Source: Dyella_B sp035690825 (lineage in GTDB: Bacteria > Pseudomonadota > Gammaproteobacteria > Xanthomonadales > Rhodanobacteraceae). From it: 45,333 nt of DNA. The notes under the pieces were generated by a model that saw only the letters and a program-made list of their open reading frames with translations, ran no database searches and was not told the origin of the DNA. Position 1 is the first letter of the stretch, and every line of letters starts with the position of its first letter. The position numbers were made by a program, and so were the translations under genes. Of this stretch, positions 9,107-16,102 are shown in pieces. The stretch lies in contig NZ_JBQCHP010000181.1 in assembly GCF_051954575.1 (NCBI RefSeq), forward strand, positions 1-45,333, given 5' to 3'.

Positions 9107-10585
9107 GTGGACGAGTGCGCCATACATGCAGCGAGCCCTGTTTCGAGCACCGCCGCGTTCGGCCGGTTGAAGGTCCAGATCAACACTTCTCCCTATTTGA
9201 GCGAGATCGATTTCTCGCCCTTCGACAGGCTGCAAGGCAGCCAACTTTCCTTGGACTTGGTGTCGCTTGCCGATCTGCTGCGGACTTCGTTCGTCTATCC
9301 GCCCCATTCCATTTATCGGGAGGTGAAGCTGGCGGGAACGGGCTTCGACCCGACGCAGGACCTGCACGACCATCCGTCGTATCACTATCCGTTTCAATCG
9401 GCGATGGCATCTTCGCGCCCGCCGCCCAAGACGATCGGCGAAAACGAGCTGCTCAAGCAATACCACCGCCTGCTGAGCCATGCGGTCGCCAACGCCACGG
9501 CAAGTATGCGCGCGCCGTGGTTGTTCCAAAGCGGTGGCAAGGATTCCACCGCATTGGCTATCGCGTTGGCCGAGGCCCGCCCCGATACATGTTGCTATAC
9601 CTATCTGGGCGGCAACGAAGAAAACGAAGTCCCATCGGCGCGCCTCGTCGCCAGCAAGCTTGGCCTGCGGCATGAAGCGTTGGTATGCGATCCAGCGCGC
9701 GCTTACGATCGCTACCTGGCCATACTCCCGCGGTTGCCGCTGCTTACGGCCGATTTCGCCGTGCTCTCCTATGCCGACCTGGCAATGGAAGTTCGCGCGC
9801 AGGGTGGCGACGGCATCATCGACGGTATCGGCGCGGATGAATATTGCGGCGCGCCCCTGCACGCCAGAGAACGCCTGCTTGGACTGTTGGCGCGCGGCAT
9901 ACCTTTGCCCAGCGCGCTATACACATCAGGCGTGGTGAGTCACAGCTTCAAGCTTTGCTTCGCGCTGTCGACACTGCAGATGCATGCATTCGAGCGCTAC
10001 TTCCCAGGCTCGCGTTTCAGCGATGCAGAAGTCGACGGCTTGCTGGGCCGCGAGCTTTCGGCCGGCTCACGGCGGCGCCTTGCTCTGTTCCGTCCAGATA
10101 TCGACGCCGCACAATCCAAAGAGGCCGTGCGGCGTATCGCGCTCACCATCGTGGAATCGGGCCAGCTGGCCAAAGGCATGTACATCGCCAAGGCCATGTC
10201 ACTTCGGCTGGCCTATCCCTATTGCTACGAGCCGTTGCGCGACTGGGTGTTCCACTGCGTTCCGGACGATCATCTGATCGGGCCCGGCGGCGTGAACAAG
10301 GTGCTGATGCGCAATTACATCGCGCAGCACTTCAAGCAACTACCCTACGTGCAGTCCAAGGGCTGCTTTCGCTTCGATCTGTGCGGCCTGGCCAGCCGGC
10401 GCTTCGATCAGGTTCGCGACTTTGCCGAGCAGGCTCGCGATGTAATGCCTGGTGCACCAGCATGGCTGGACAAGCATCGAGCGGTGTTGGGCAACAAGTA
10501 CTTCGCGTCGAAGTTCTATCTGCTTGCTGTCGTGCTTCCGTGGCTGCTTGGTCGGACGCGAGGTGCAAAGTCGCAGGCTGAGTAA
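9107..10585 (+). CDS. Asparagine-synthetase-like ATP pyrophosphatase lacking the glutaminase domain
   Basis: A 492-residue protein starting at GTG 9107; the only nearby ATG (9093) is out of frame. The PP-loop of ATP pyrophosphatases is clear: LFQSGGKDSTALAIAL with Ser142 to Thr148. YTYLGGNEENE and GIGADEYCGAP follow, as in the synthetase domain of asparagine synthetase B. The N-terminal 130 residues are not the Cys-2 class II glutamine amidotransferase domain, so the enzyme should use free ammonia or an amine already on its substrate. Relatives include enzymes that make amide bonds in natural products (beta-lactam synthetase, lasso-peptide cyclase) and polysaccharide-modifying proteins. The neighbours do not decide between these. 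A hydrophobic stretch (YLLAVVLPWLLG) ends the protein. Confidence 0.75.
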   Translation: MDECAIHAASPVSSTAAFGRLKVQINTSPYLSEIDFSPFDRLQGSQLSLDLVSLADLLRTSFVYPPHSIYREVKLAGTGFDPTQDLHDHPSYHYPFQSAMASSRPPPKTIGENELLKQYHRLLSHAVANATASMRAPWLFQSGGKDSTALAIALAEARPDTCCYTYLGGNEENEVPSARLVASKLGLRHEALVCDPARAYDRYLAILPRLPLLTADFAVLSYADLAMEVRAQGGDGIIDGIGADEYCGAPLHARERLLGLLARGIPLPSALYTSGVVSHSFKLCFALSTLQMHAFERYFPGSRFSDAEVDGLLGRELSAGSRRRLALFRPDIDAAQSKEAVRRIALTIVESGQLAKGMYIAKAMSLRLAYPYCYEPLRDWVFHCVPDDHLIGPGGVNKVLMRNYIAQHFKQLPYVQSKGCFRFDLCGLASRRFDQVRDFAEQARDVMPGAPAWLDKHRAVLGNKYFASKFYLLAVVLPWLLGRTRGAKSQAE

Positions 10586-10616
10586 TGTCCAAACTTGATG
10601 CCTGCCGTGATCGACA

Positions 10617-10660
10617 CTCCCTCCCCTGCGCCAGTAGGGGAGGGCTGGGGTGGGGTTGCC
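10617..10660 (+). repeat. REP-like palindromic repeat, copy 1
   Basis: The hairpin CCCTCCCCT...AGGGGAGGG is followed by CTGGGGTGGGG. This head-plus-tail form recurs at 10755, 17001, 17148, 29211, 29323, 37511 and 37594. With copy 2 it forms an inverted pair. Confidence 0.8.
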
Positions 10661-10754
10661 TGGGCTTTAGCGCGCAGCCGAATGGCTTGAATATTTGTCG
10701 AGTAAAACGTGTATGGCCTGCGGCCTTGTGCGGTTGTGCCGCTCGCTGCGCTCG

Positions 10755-10793
10755 CACCCCATCCTAACCCTCCCCAGCAAACAGGGGAGGGGA
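10755..10793 (-). repeat. REP-like palindromic repeat, copy 2
   Basis: Inverted relative to copy 1: CACCCCATCCTAACC followed by the CTCCCC...GGGGAG hairpin. The paired inverted arrangement can fold into a large cruciform or RNA hairpin downstream of the gene ending at 10585. Confidence 0.8.
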
Positions 10794-10946
10794 TACATGC
10801 TCGCAAGCGTCGAGATACGCGCTTAAGTTGGTGCCATTGCGGTTAGCCCGGCACCAGCATTGATCGCATGCTTCCTTGACCAGGGCGCCACCAGCCGTAC
10901 ATTTGCTTGGTAGACTCACCCCAACTGCACGCACGGGGGAGTGCGC

Positions 10947-11534
10947 ATGTATAGCCGTATCTTGGGGTTCATCCTTTGTGGCTTGTTGGTATCCAGCGCG
11001 CATGCATCGGATATCTATAAGTGCGCAAGCAAGGACGGGGCTGCCTCGTACAGGGATACCCCCTGCCCTGGGCAGCGAGCCGATCTTCTCCATAAAGACA
11101 CCGATGCCGAGGCAGCCAAGGCCAAGCAGGAGCGTGTCGCCAACGCCATCGACGGGATGCTTCAAAGTGGCCGTCTGGAAGAAGCCAGATCCTTCGCTGC
11201 CGCAAACGGTGTTATTCCCCTCTTCCAGGAGCGTGTTCAAGCCAGTGCCAGGCGTGAGCAAGAAAAGCGCCAGCAGGAAATGACCCACGATGCCGAGGTT
11301 CGGCGTGAGGAAGAAGCGGCCGCGCAAGCACGCCATCAACAAGCGATGGACGAATACCACGCGAAATTAGTGAAGGCCGACGCTGAGGAAGAAACGTTTC
11401 GCAAGGAACACTGGAGCGAGATAAAGCAGCAACACCTTCCCGAGGTGTTGCAGAGCCAGTCCTCGAAAACCTACAACGCCGCCAGGGGCCAGTGGTGCTC
11501 AGTCGGCCAGGACGGTTCCACGGTGTGTCAATGA
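10947..11534 (+). CDS. Secreted DUF4124-type protein with a coiled middle
   Basis: A 195-residue protein. ATG 10947 is preferred over the in-frame GTG 10941 because ACGGGGGA ends directly before the GTG and is well spaced from the ATG. Residues 1-20 are a signal peptide with a likely cleavage after AHA. The mature start SDIYKCASKDGAASYRDTPC has the Tyr-Lys-Cys and Tyr-x-Asp-x-Pro-Cys pattern of DUF4124 domains (Cys26 and Cys40), which are common in periplasmic proteins of this group. Residues about 50-160 are charged and helical, probably a coiled coil. Another Cys pair (WCSVG, TVCQ) ends the protein. Periplasmic location is well supported; the role is unknown. Confidence 0.75.
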   Translation: MYSRILGFILCGLLVSSAHASDIYKCASKDGAASYRDTPCPGQRADLLHKDTDAEAAKAKQERVANAIDGMLQSGRLEEARSFAAANGVIPLFQERVQASARREQEKRQQEMTHDAEVRREEEAAAQARHQQAMDEYHAKLVKADAEEETFRKEHWSEIKQQHLPEVLQSQSSKTYNAARGQWCSVGQDGSTVCQ

Positions 11535-11771
11535 GCAAAGTGGGCCTTAGCGCAGGAAAAATGGCGTGCGAGGAAAACCTTGCCATATCGCAGGGCATGA
11601 GAAAAAAGATGGCTTTGCGAATGCCTGCTTCCGCTACCCAGCGCAGACATCGCGATGGCACCTTATTCTTCGGCCCAAGCCGTATTGAGATATGCTCCTG
11701 ACCGCACTGCGTGCGGCAGGGAATACCAACAATTGATGCGACGACTGGTTGGGATAGTAAAGAGAGACTGC

Positions 11772-12239
11772 ATGAAACGAATCATCACACGGATGGCGCC
11801 CTTTCTCGTGGTCGTCCTGCTAGTGGGATGCGCGACAAATCACGCGTCGGCGGTTGACCCGATGGCCAAAAGGGTTGCATCGCTTGTCGACGCGACCACA
11901 CAAAAATCGAGTGAGGAGAGAGCATTCGCTCAACTCGAGTCGCTCGGAAAAGACGCGGTTCCATATCTGGTGGGGCATTTGGGCGATATGCGTGAACTTC
12001 CGGTCAAGCAACTCAGCCTCGTCAATAAAGCCCCGGATGCTTTTGAGGGAGTCAGGCACTACGGCCCCGAGGTTGTCCATGATGGTTTGTCAGCAGTGCT
12101 GAACCAGATCACCGGAAAAAGCTTCGAATTTGTTTACAACGGCTCGAACCCGGCAGAGCGAGAGTCGGACCGCAGGCAATGGCAGAATTGGTGCGTTGAA
12201 GCGTACCCAGAGAAGGCTTCGGTTTGCTATGGCGGTTGA
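11772..12239 (+). CDS. Small lipoprotein of unknown function
   Basis: A 155-residue protein starting at ATG 11772 behind AAAGAGAGA. The signal sequence ends in the lipobox LVGC with Cys20, so it should be a lipid-anchored envelope protein. The residue after Cys is Ala rather than Asp, which favours outer-membrane sorting by the Lol rule. The mature part has LESLGKDAVPYLVGHLGDM, which resembles one HEAT-like helical repeat, and a Trp/Cys-containing tail. I do not recognise a family. It lies between two other small envelope proteins on the same strand. An upstream in-frame start at 11655 has no ribosome site and would bury the lipobox. Confidence 0.7.
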   Translation: MKRIITRMAPFLVVVLLVGCATNHASAVDPMAKRVASLVDATTQKSSEERAFAQLESLGKDAVPYLVGHLGDMRELPVKQLSLVNKAPDAFEGVRHYGPEVVHDGLSAVLNQITGKSFEFVYNGSNPAERESDRRQWQNWCVEAYPEKASVCYGG

Positions 12240-12342
12240 ACGAAGGCCTGTTGGGACTTTGGTCGTCGATGTGGCGCTTTTGGAAAAGAGTCCACTTTCG
12301 ACCCGAGAAGGACATCACCGAACATAGTTGAAAGGAATAGAG

Positions 12343-12702
12343 ATGGCGATCTCAATTGCTTGGGGCGGTATTGCATTGGCGCTTCTTACTGGCGCATTTC
12401 TATTGTTTTTACAAATACGGACGTACAAGCGCACTGGGCACAAGTCATTGGTGGTGGCGGCGATCGCTCAAGTCTTCGGCCTAGCGTATGGAGCATTGCA
12501 GGTAGCGCCGCACGTGCTATCACAAAGCATCTCTACTCGCTGGACACTGTTTTATATCGCCAACGCGTGCTTGTTGGTCGAATGTGCTGTCGGCGCCCTT
12601 GGTGCCATCCTGATTTTTCGTGCATTTGAGCAAGCATTGAAGCTGACGGACGACATGCCGCCTACATTTATAAACTCGGCTGACAAAGCAACGGGTCATT
12701 GA
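12343..12702 (+). CDS. Small integral membrane protein of unknown function
   Basis: A 119-residue protein. ATG 12343 is chosen over TTG 12328 because AAAGGAA lies five bases before it. Three hydrophobic helices are visible (about residues 5-27, 40-62 and 72-95). Between the first two is a short basic loop (RTYKRTGHK), which by the positive-inside rule faces the cytoplasm. The C-terminal tail is polar. No family is recognised. It is 103 bases downstream of the lipoprotein gene and may share its transcript. Confidence 0.6.
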   Translation: MAISIAWGGIALALLTGAFLLFLQIRTYKRTGHKSLVVAAIAQVFGLAYGALQVAPHVLSQSISTRWTLFYIANACLLVECAVGALGAILIFRAFEQALKLTDDMPPTFINSADKATGH

Positions 12703-12898
12703 TCAGTGGATGTCCGCTTCCAAAGCGGACGTTACCGATACGTCTGAAATGCGCCAATGACCATTTCGATCGTCACCGCAAGGCCATACGACAGGGCAAA
12801 AGCAATCTAATTCAATCACTTAGTCTTCCCGGTCAAATTATGGTTTTCAGGCGCGGCCAGATTATGCTTTCCGCCATATATGCGCTGAGAAGCTTAAA

Positions 12899-12913
12899 TG
12901 GTGGGCCCACCAG
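12899..12913. repeat. attL-like direct repeat of the tRNA-Ile 3' end
   Basis: The 15 bases TGGTGGGCCCACCAG are identical to 16063-16077, the 3' end of the tRNA-Ile gene including CCA. The match extends to TAA one base further out (12895-12897 against 16059-16061) with one mismatch. Fourteen of the bases are also a perfect palindrome. Duplication of a tRNA 3' end at the far side of a foreign segment is the usual product of tyrosine-integrase insertion. The islet lies between the two copies. Confidence 0.75.
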
Positions 12914-12925
12914 CTCTCACATTCA

Positions 12926-12955
12926 TTGATTAACTTATTGATTCAAATGTAATAC
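12926..12955 (+). promoter_or_regulatory. Possible promoter of the islet cassette
   Basis: TTGATT at 12926-12931 and TAATAC at 12950-12955 are separated by 18 bases and fit a sigma-70 promoter just inside the left repeat, reading into the FRG gene. A second TTGATT lies at 12938. The call is by consensus only. Confidence 0.35.
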
Positions 12956-13085
12956 ATGCAGGAAAATCGTGCTCAGTATCCCGCTCGGTATCCATAAAAA
13001 ATGCGTCGATGAAGTCCGGACGCAACAAGCGGACGGAGACCGACTAGAATGCAAGTCAGGACGATGCGAGGGATCAGGGGGCGGC

Positions 13086-13796
13086 TTGGAGCAGCAAACT
13101 CTAAATACCACAGAGGAAGTCTTTGACTTTCTCATCTCTCCTTTTGATTTGGGGCGAAAGCGGCTCTATCGCGGCGTCTCCAGCGTTGGCCACAGACTCA
13201 TCCCGTCCTTAGGTCGAGTTGCAGCGTTGCAAGCGTTGGGTGAAGAGGAACGCGCTATCCGGGAGCAAGACCTGATGGATGAATTCCGAAAGCATGCTCG
13301 CCCATACTTCGAGAGTGGTGTGCCAGATGAATGGGAGTTGCTAGCAATTGCGCAACACCACGGGTTGCCCACCCGGTTGCTTGACTGGAGTCGAAATCCA
13401 CTTGTTGCCGCTTACTTTGCAGTGGAGTCACAGAGCGAGTTCGATTGTTGTATTTATACGCACACCATCAATCGTTTTACATCTATAGATGCTGTGCTCG
13501 ATCCCTATAGCATAGATACCACCATGACTGTAGAGATGCCTCATGTAACTAGACGTATCACTGCACAAAGTGGGGTCTTTACAGTAAGTGAAGATCCGTT
13601 CTTGGCGTTGGATGATGGTGAGGAAAGTGGGTTGGAAATTGGTAAATATGTGATCCCACACTTTCTTAAGTGGGAGGTGTTACTTCGACTTCATCAGCTC
13701 GGTGTGAATCGTGCGACGCTTTTTCCAAGCGCAGAAGGTATTGCTCAATACCTCAAGTGGGAATTAGAAAATTCGGGAGATGCCCATGCGCATTAA
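13086..13796 (+). CDS. FRG-domain protein (islet cargo)
   Basis: The frame is open from GTG 12969, but the first 39 codons look non-coding. I prefer TTG 13086, which has AGGGGG just upstream, giving 236 residues. The FRG domain is clear: the naming motif appears as LYRGVSS, followed by ELLAIAQHHGLPTRLLDWS and NPLVAAYFAV, which are its most conserved segments. FRG domains are widespread in bacteria and phages and are often found in defence neighbourhoods; their activity is not firmly known to me. The gene overlaps the next one by 11 or 17 bases depending on that start, implying coupled translation. Base composition is lower in GC than the chromosome. No membrane segment is seen. Confidence 0.82.
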   Translation: MEQQTLNTTEEVFDFLISPFDLGRKRLYRGVSSVGHRLIPSLGRVAALQALGEEERAIREQDLMDEFRKHARPYFESGVPDEWELLAIAQHHGLPTRLLDWSRNPLVAAYFAVESQSEFDCCIYTHTINRFTSIDAVLDPYSIDTTMTVEMPHVTRRITAQSGVFTVSEDPFLALDDGEESGLEIGKYVIPHFLKWEVLLRLHQLGVNRATLFPSAEGIAQYLKWELENSGDAHAH

Positions 13797-14868
13797 TTCA
13801 CATCAACATTACTTCGCTGTGATGAAGGGAAAAATGGGCGAGCTTCAGGCTGCCGGTGACCTAGCAGAGGACGTATTGGGAAGAACCACGTTCGTTTGGG
13901 AGCTTCCGCCGCAGCCCTTCAACCATGAAACGCGTGCATTCGGGAAAACCGTTGATAGTCACATTGAGGCTTTTTCCAAGCGGTTGCATGACGCGCTTCC
14001 GAATGAACGGAGTTGTTTCGTTGACTGTAGGTTTTTAAAAGATGCTGCGCCTCTGGAAAACGGAGAAACTCCACTGCACGCGGTTCTTAGGATGTGTGCC
14101 GACTTAGGAGCTAATCCGAGTATTGGAGATGCTCCTACAGACGCTGAAATCCAAGTAGTGCGGACGCACCTTAACCAGGGCGAAGGGGAGATTCTGCTAA
14201 GGCTTTCAGCAAGAACATTCGCAAGAATTGGCTTCACTGAAAAGCTTGATGAGCTCCTGAATAGTATTGGTGCTCGGCCCAATCAATGTCATTTGTTCTT
14301 CGACTTCGAGCAGTTATCCGCAGAGGTGGATTCAACTCCCCAAACGTTTGCTGCGTACAGCGCGATTGCCGGTTTGAGAGATATTGATGAGTGGCTCAGT
14401 GTGAGCGTTGTTGGGGCCAGTACCCCAAAGGCTTTGCCGCCGGCAGAGCAATGCCCCAAATTGCTTCCTCGCCTTGAATGGAACATTTGGCGTGAAGTCG
14501 TGTCGGGCCTTGGACAGAATCGGCGAATACCGAGTTTTGGTGACTATGGTGTGTCGAGCTACCACATTGAAGAACTAGATCCACGCCTTATTACCGTAAG
14601 TGCAAATATTCGCTACACGGCAGCAGACGGGATGTGGGCGTTTAAAGGTAAGAGCTTGCGCCGCCATTCATTTGAACAATTTCGCGTCCTCAGTCAACAG
14701 ATCGTGCAACATGCAGCTTTCTGTGGGCCTGATTTCAGTTGGGGGGATAAGTACATCTTGGAATGTGCAAATGGCCTAGGGAGAACTGGCAACACGACAA
14801 CATGGAGACGTGTCGGAACGAACCATCATGTTGCGTTCGTTGCGCGGCAGATCGCGGGTCAGGCGTAG
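13786..14868 (+). CDS. Beta-family protein (phage T4 Beta protein-like, islet cargo)
   Basis: A 360-residue protein. ATG 13786 is chosen because GGGAGA lies directly before it inside the FRG gene; ATG 13780 is an alternative two codons upstream. The N-terminus HYFAVMKGKMGELQA fits the start of the Beta protein family (Pfam Beta_protein), and the middle contains CHLFFDFEQLS and a C-terminal ISAN-like strand region (LITVSANIRYT). The family is known from T4-like phages and bacterial accessory regions, often beside sce7725/sce7726-type genes, without an established activity. The gene overlaps the FRG gene and its stop (14866-14868) abuts the stop of the convergent nuclease-like gene with no base between. 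Family assignment is by recall of motif layout. Confidence 0.75.
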   Translation: MRINSHQHYFAVMKGKMGELQAAGDLAEDVLGRTTFVWELPPQPFNHETRAFGKTVDSHIEAFSKRLHDALPNERSCFVDCRFLKDAAPLENGETPLHAVLRMCADLGANPSIGDAPTDAEIQVVRTHLNQGEGEILLRLSARTFARIGFTEKLDELLNSIGARPNQCHLFFDFEQLSAEVDSTPQTFAAYSAIAGLRDIDEWLSVSVVGASTPKALPPAEQCPKLLPRLEWNIWREVVSGLGQNRRIPSFGDYGVSSYHIEELDPRLITVSANIRYTAADGMWAFKGKSLRRHSFEQFRVLSQQIVQHAAFCGPDFSWGDKYILECANGLGRTGNTTTWRRVGTNHHVAFVARQIAGQA

Positions 14869-15435
14869 CTAAGCGCGCCATTCTGTTCGCGCTTTAAGGA
14901 CCCTTCGCACCTCAGATTTCAGTTTCTTCAGCGGAAGCTCGGCCGCCAAAGCATCCCAAAGCCAACTTCGAGGTTTCGATGTTGGCACATGCCCTTTCCG
15001 ATGGGCGCTCAGCACTTCGATAGCTTCGTCCTTCCATAGGAGTTGGGCAATAGCATAAGGATGTTGGGCTGTGTTGGGCTGAGCAGGGCGAAGCTTCTTT
15101 AACTTCGTTTTATGGTCAGCTGTTTGACTGACCTCTATGACACCCCATAAATCCGGGATGATTTTAAGACTCGCGTCATTGTGAGATGCGTCGACCACTA
15201 AGGTCATCTCATCAAAGACACGATCATAGAGTTCCGCCTGCCGCGGAAGACGGACTAAGGTGTCGTTTTTGCTCTTAAGTTCGTAACCTGAAAGCTTGCC
15301 GTTCACTACGGCGATATCGACCCTTGCCTCTCCAAGGCAGACGGCCAGTTCGTCAATAACAATGCTTCGGACATCGCTTAAATACTTGCGAAGGGGGCCG
15401 GAGCGTACAGCGTCACGTACGTCAATTTCGCGCAT
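14869..15435 (-). CDS. sce7726-family protein with a PD-(D/E)XK nuclease-like signature (islet cargo)
   Basis: A 188-residue protein. The ORF is open from GTG 15444, but ATG 15435 is favoured by GAGG eight bases upstream and by the family N-terminus MREIDVRDAVR. The order Glu29 (VIDELAV), Asp40 (ARVDIAVVNG) and Glu52-x-Lys54 (GYELKSK) matches the E-D-ExK signature of restriction-endonuclease-like folds, so DNA cleavage or binding is plausible. NCBI names such proteins sce7726 family. The gene runs towards the FRG/Beta pair and touches it end to end. The catalytic residues are present, so it is probably active. The substrate and any partner are not known. Confidence 0.8.
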   Translation of the reverse strand: MREIDVRDAVRSGPLRKYLSDVRSIVIDELAVCLGEARVDIAVVNGKLSGYELKSKNDTLVRLPRQAELYDRVFDEMTLVVDASHNDASLKIIPDLWGVIEVSQTADHKTKLKKLRPAQPNTAQHPYAIAQLLWKDEAIEVLSAHRKGHVPTSKPRSWLWDALAAELPLKKLKSEVRRVLKARTEWRA

Positions 15436-15620
15436 ACACACCACCTCGCTCTACGGCAGAGAGCTTAGCTACTAAGAGCATCGCCGAATACCGGTACCGA
15501 CGCAACAAACCTCTAAGAATATATGAGAAGTCGGGCTTCGGGTATGGCTTGAGGAGGGTACCCGGCAGGGGCGGCCGGGCAGCCCGCCACGTGGGCAGGC
15601 GTTTTGCTGAGGAGAGGCAG

Positions 15621-15803
15621 CTAGCCGACGAGGCGCAATTTCGGCCTGCGACTCTGTGAGAGCAGTTGGTCGTAAGTCTGACTCAAAATCTTCTTGCCGT
15701 ATTCCTGCATAAAGCGGTCGAAACCGCCCTCACGGCTAGTCAAGTGCAAGATCGCCGCGGTACCCGTGAGGATCGCATACCTTGGAGCCCGTTGGCCTAA
15801 CTT
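15621..15803 (-). pseudogene. C-terminal fragment of an unrecognised protein
   Basis: A reading frame without a start codon continues from about 15803 to TAG at 15621-15623. From 15779 on it reads like genuine protein (YAILTGTAAILHL, GGFDRFMQEYGKK, SQTYDQLL), about 52 residues. It is fused out of frame to the integrase stub near 15779, which looks like the scar of a deletion that removed the integrase body and the front of this gene. I do not recognise the family. Confidence 0.5.
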
Positions 15804-15885
15804 CTATACACAAACCGTTTGTATCAGCGACGCGATACACGTTTGTGCGAAGCTTTAATGATCGCACCTTGACATCTGTAAACAT
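15736..15885 (-). pseudogene. 5' stub of a tyrosine integrase (DUF4102 arm-binding domain)
   Basis: ATG 15885 opens a frame of 49 codons. Residues 1-36 (MFTDVKVRSLKLRTNVYRV, then ADTNGLCIEVRPTGSKV) match the N-terminal arm-binding domain of P4/CP4-57-type tyrosine integrases closely. After GSKV the family would continue with WRYRYR, but here the frame runs into unrelated sequence and stops at 15736-15738. The catalytic domain with its Arg-His-Arg-Tyr residues is gone. Its position next to the tRNA and its direction fit the integrase that inserted this islet. Confidence 0.75.
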
Positions 15886-15950
15886 GTGAGTCAGCCAACT
15901 GTGAGTCAGGCAAGAAAGGTTGTCATCATTGACTCACATCATGACTCACT
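15885..15950. repeat. Four TGAGTCA repeats around the integrase start
   Basis: TGTGAGTCA occurs at 15885-15893 and 15900-15908. The reverse complement TGACTCA occurs at 15930-15936 and 15942-15948. Two direct and two inverted copies around the integrase start codon suggest binding sites for a recombination protein or an integrase regulator. Confidence 0.5.
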
Positions 15951-15958
15951 TTTTTTGC

Positions 15959-16055
15959 TGGATGCTACTGGACGACACAACACAGAGACGGACTTAAAAT
16001 CCCCTCAAATGAGGCTTTTTTAAATTTATCTGGACTTCTCTGGACATCGCTGGAT
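15959..16055 (+). repeat. Helically phased TGGAC/TGGAT repeats beside attR
   Basis: TGGAT at 15959 and TGGAC at 15969 are ten bases apart. TGGAC at 16031, TGGAC at 16041 and TGGAT at 16051 are again exactly ten bases apart. Spacing of one helical turn next to the attachment site fits arm-type integrase sites. Confidence 0.45.
15996..16025. terminator. Possible terminator downstream of tRNA-Ile
   Basis: A short CCTC-AAAT-GAGG stem flanked by AAAA on the left and TTTTTT on the right could act in either direction. It lies inside the islet, so the original tRNA terminator was displaced by the insertion. Confidence 0.35.
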
Positions 16056-16062
16056 GTCTAAG

Positions 16063-16077
16063 TGGTGGGCCCACCAG
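16063..16077. repeat. attR-like direct repeat inside the tRNA-Ile 3' end
   Basis: The tRNA-side copy of the 15-base repeat also found at 12899-12913. It covers CCA, the discriminator base and the 3' strand of the acceptor stem. The tRNA remains intact because the insertion restored this end. Confidence 0.75.
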
Positions 16078-16102
16078 GATTCGAACCTGGAACCAAGGGA
16101 TT

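Larger units (their letters stand above)
10586..10946. other. Intergenic region with two inverted GC-rich repeats
   Basis: The 361 bases hold two copies of the CCCTCCCC...GGGGAGGG repeat in opposite orientation (10617-10660 and 10755-10793). A likely promoter region for the following gene comes after them. A 60-codon open frame over the first copy is explained by the repeat and is not called. Confidence 0.6.
12899..16077. mobile_element. tRNA-Ile-targeted genomic islet (degenerate integrative element)
   Basis: About 3.2 kb between direct repeats of the tRNA 3' end. It is visibly AT-richer than the flanking genes and carries three genes plus an integrase stub. The intact tRNA lies at the right end, with the integrase remnant starting about 180 bases from it and reading away. 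This is the standard arrangement of P4-type islands. No complete integrase, excisionase or replication gene is present, so the element is probably immobile now. The cargo is an FRG-domain protein, a Beta-family protein and a PD-(D/E)XK sce7726-like protein. Confidence 0.75.

Noticed and set aside
10585..10767. A 60-codon open frame after the asparagine-synthetase-like gene
   Set aside because: It is created by the REP-like repeat and has no independent support.
11531..11701. A 56-codon frame overlapping the stop of the DUF4124 gene by ATGA
   Set aside because: The overlap is suggestive, but there is no ribosome site and the composition looks non-coding, so it is not called.
12969..13085. N-terminal extension of the FRG protein from GTG 12969
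   Set aside because: The 39 residues lack any domain character and a ribosome site; TTG 13086 has AGGGGG upstream. The longer start remains possible.
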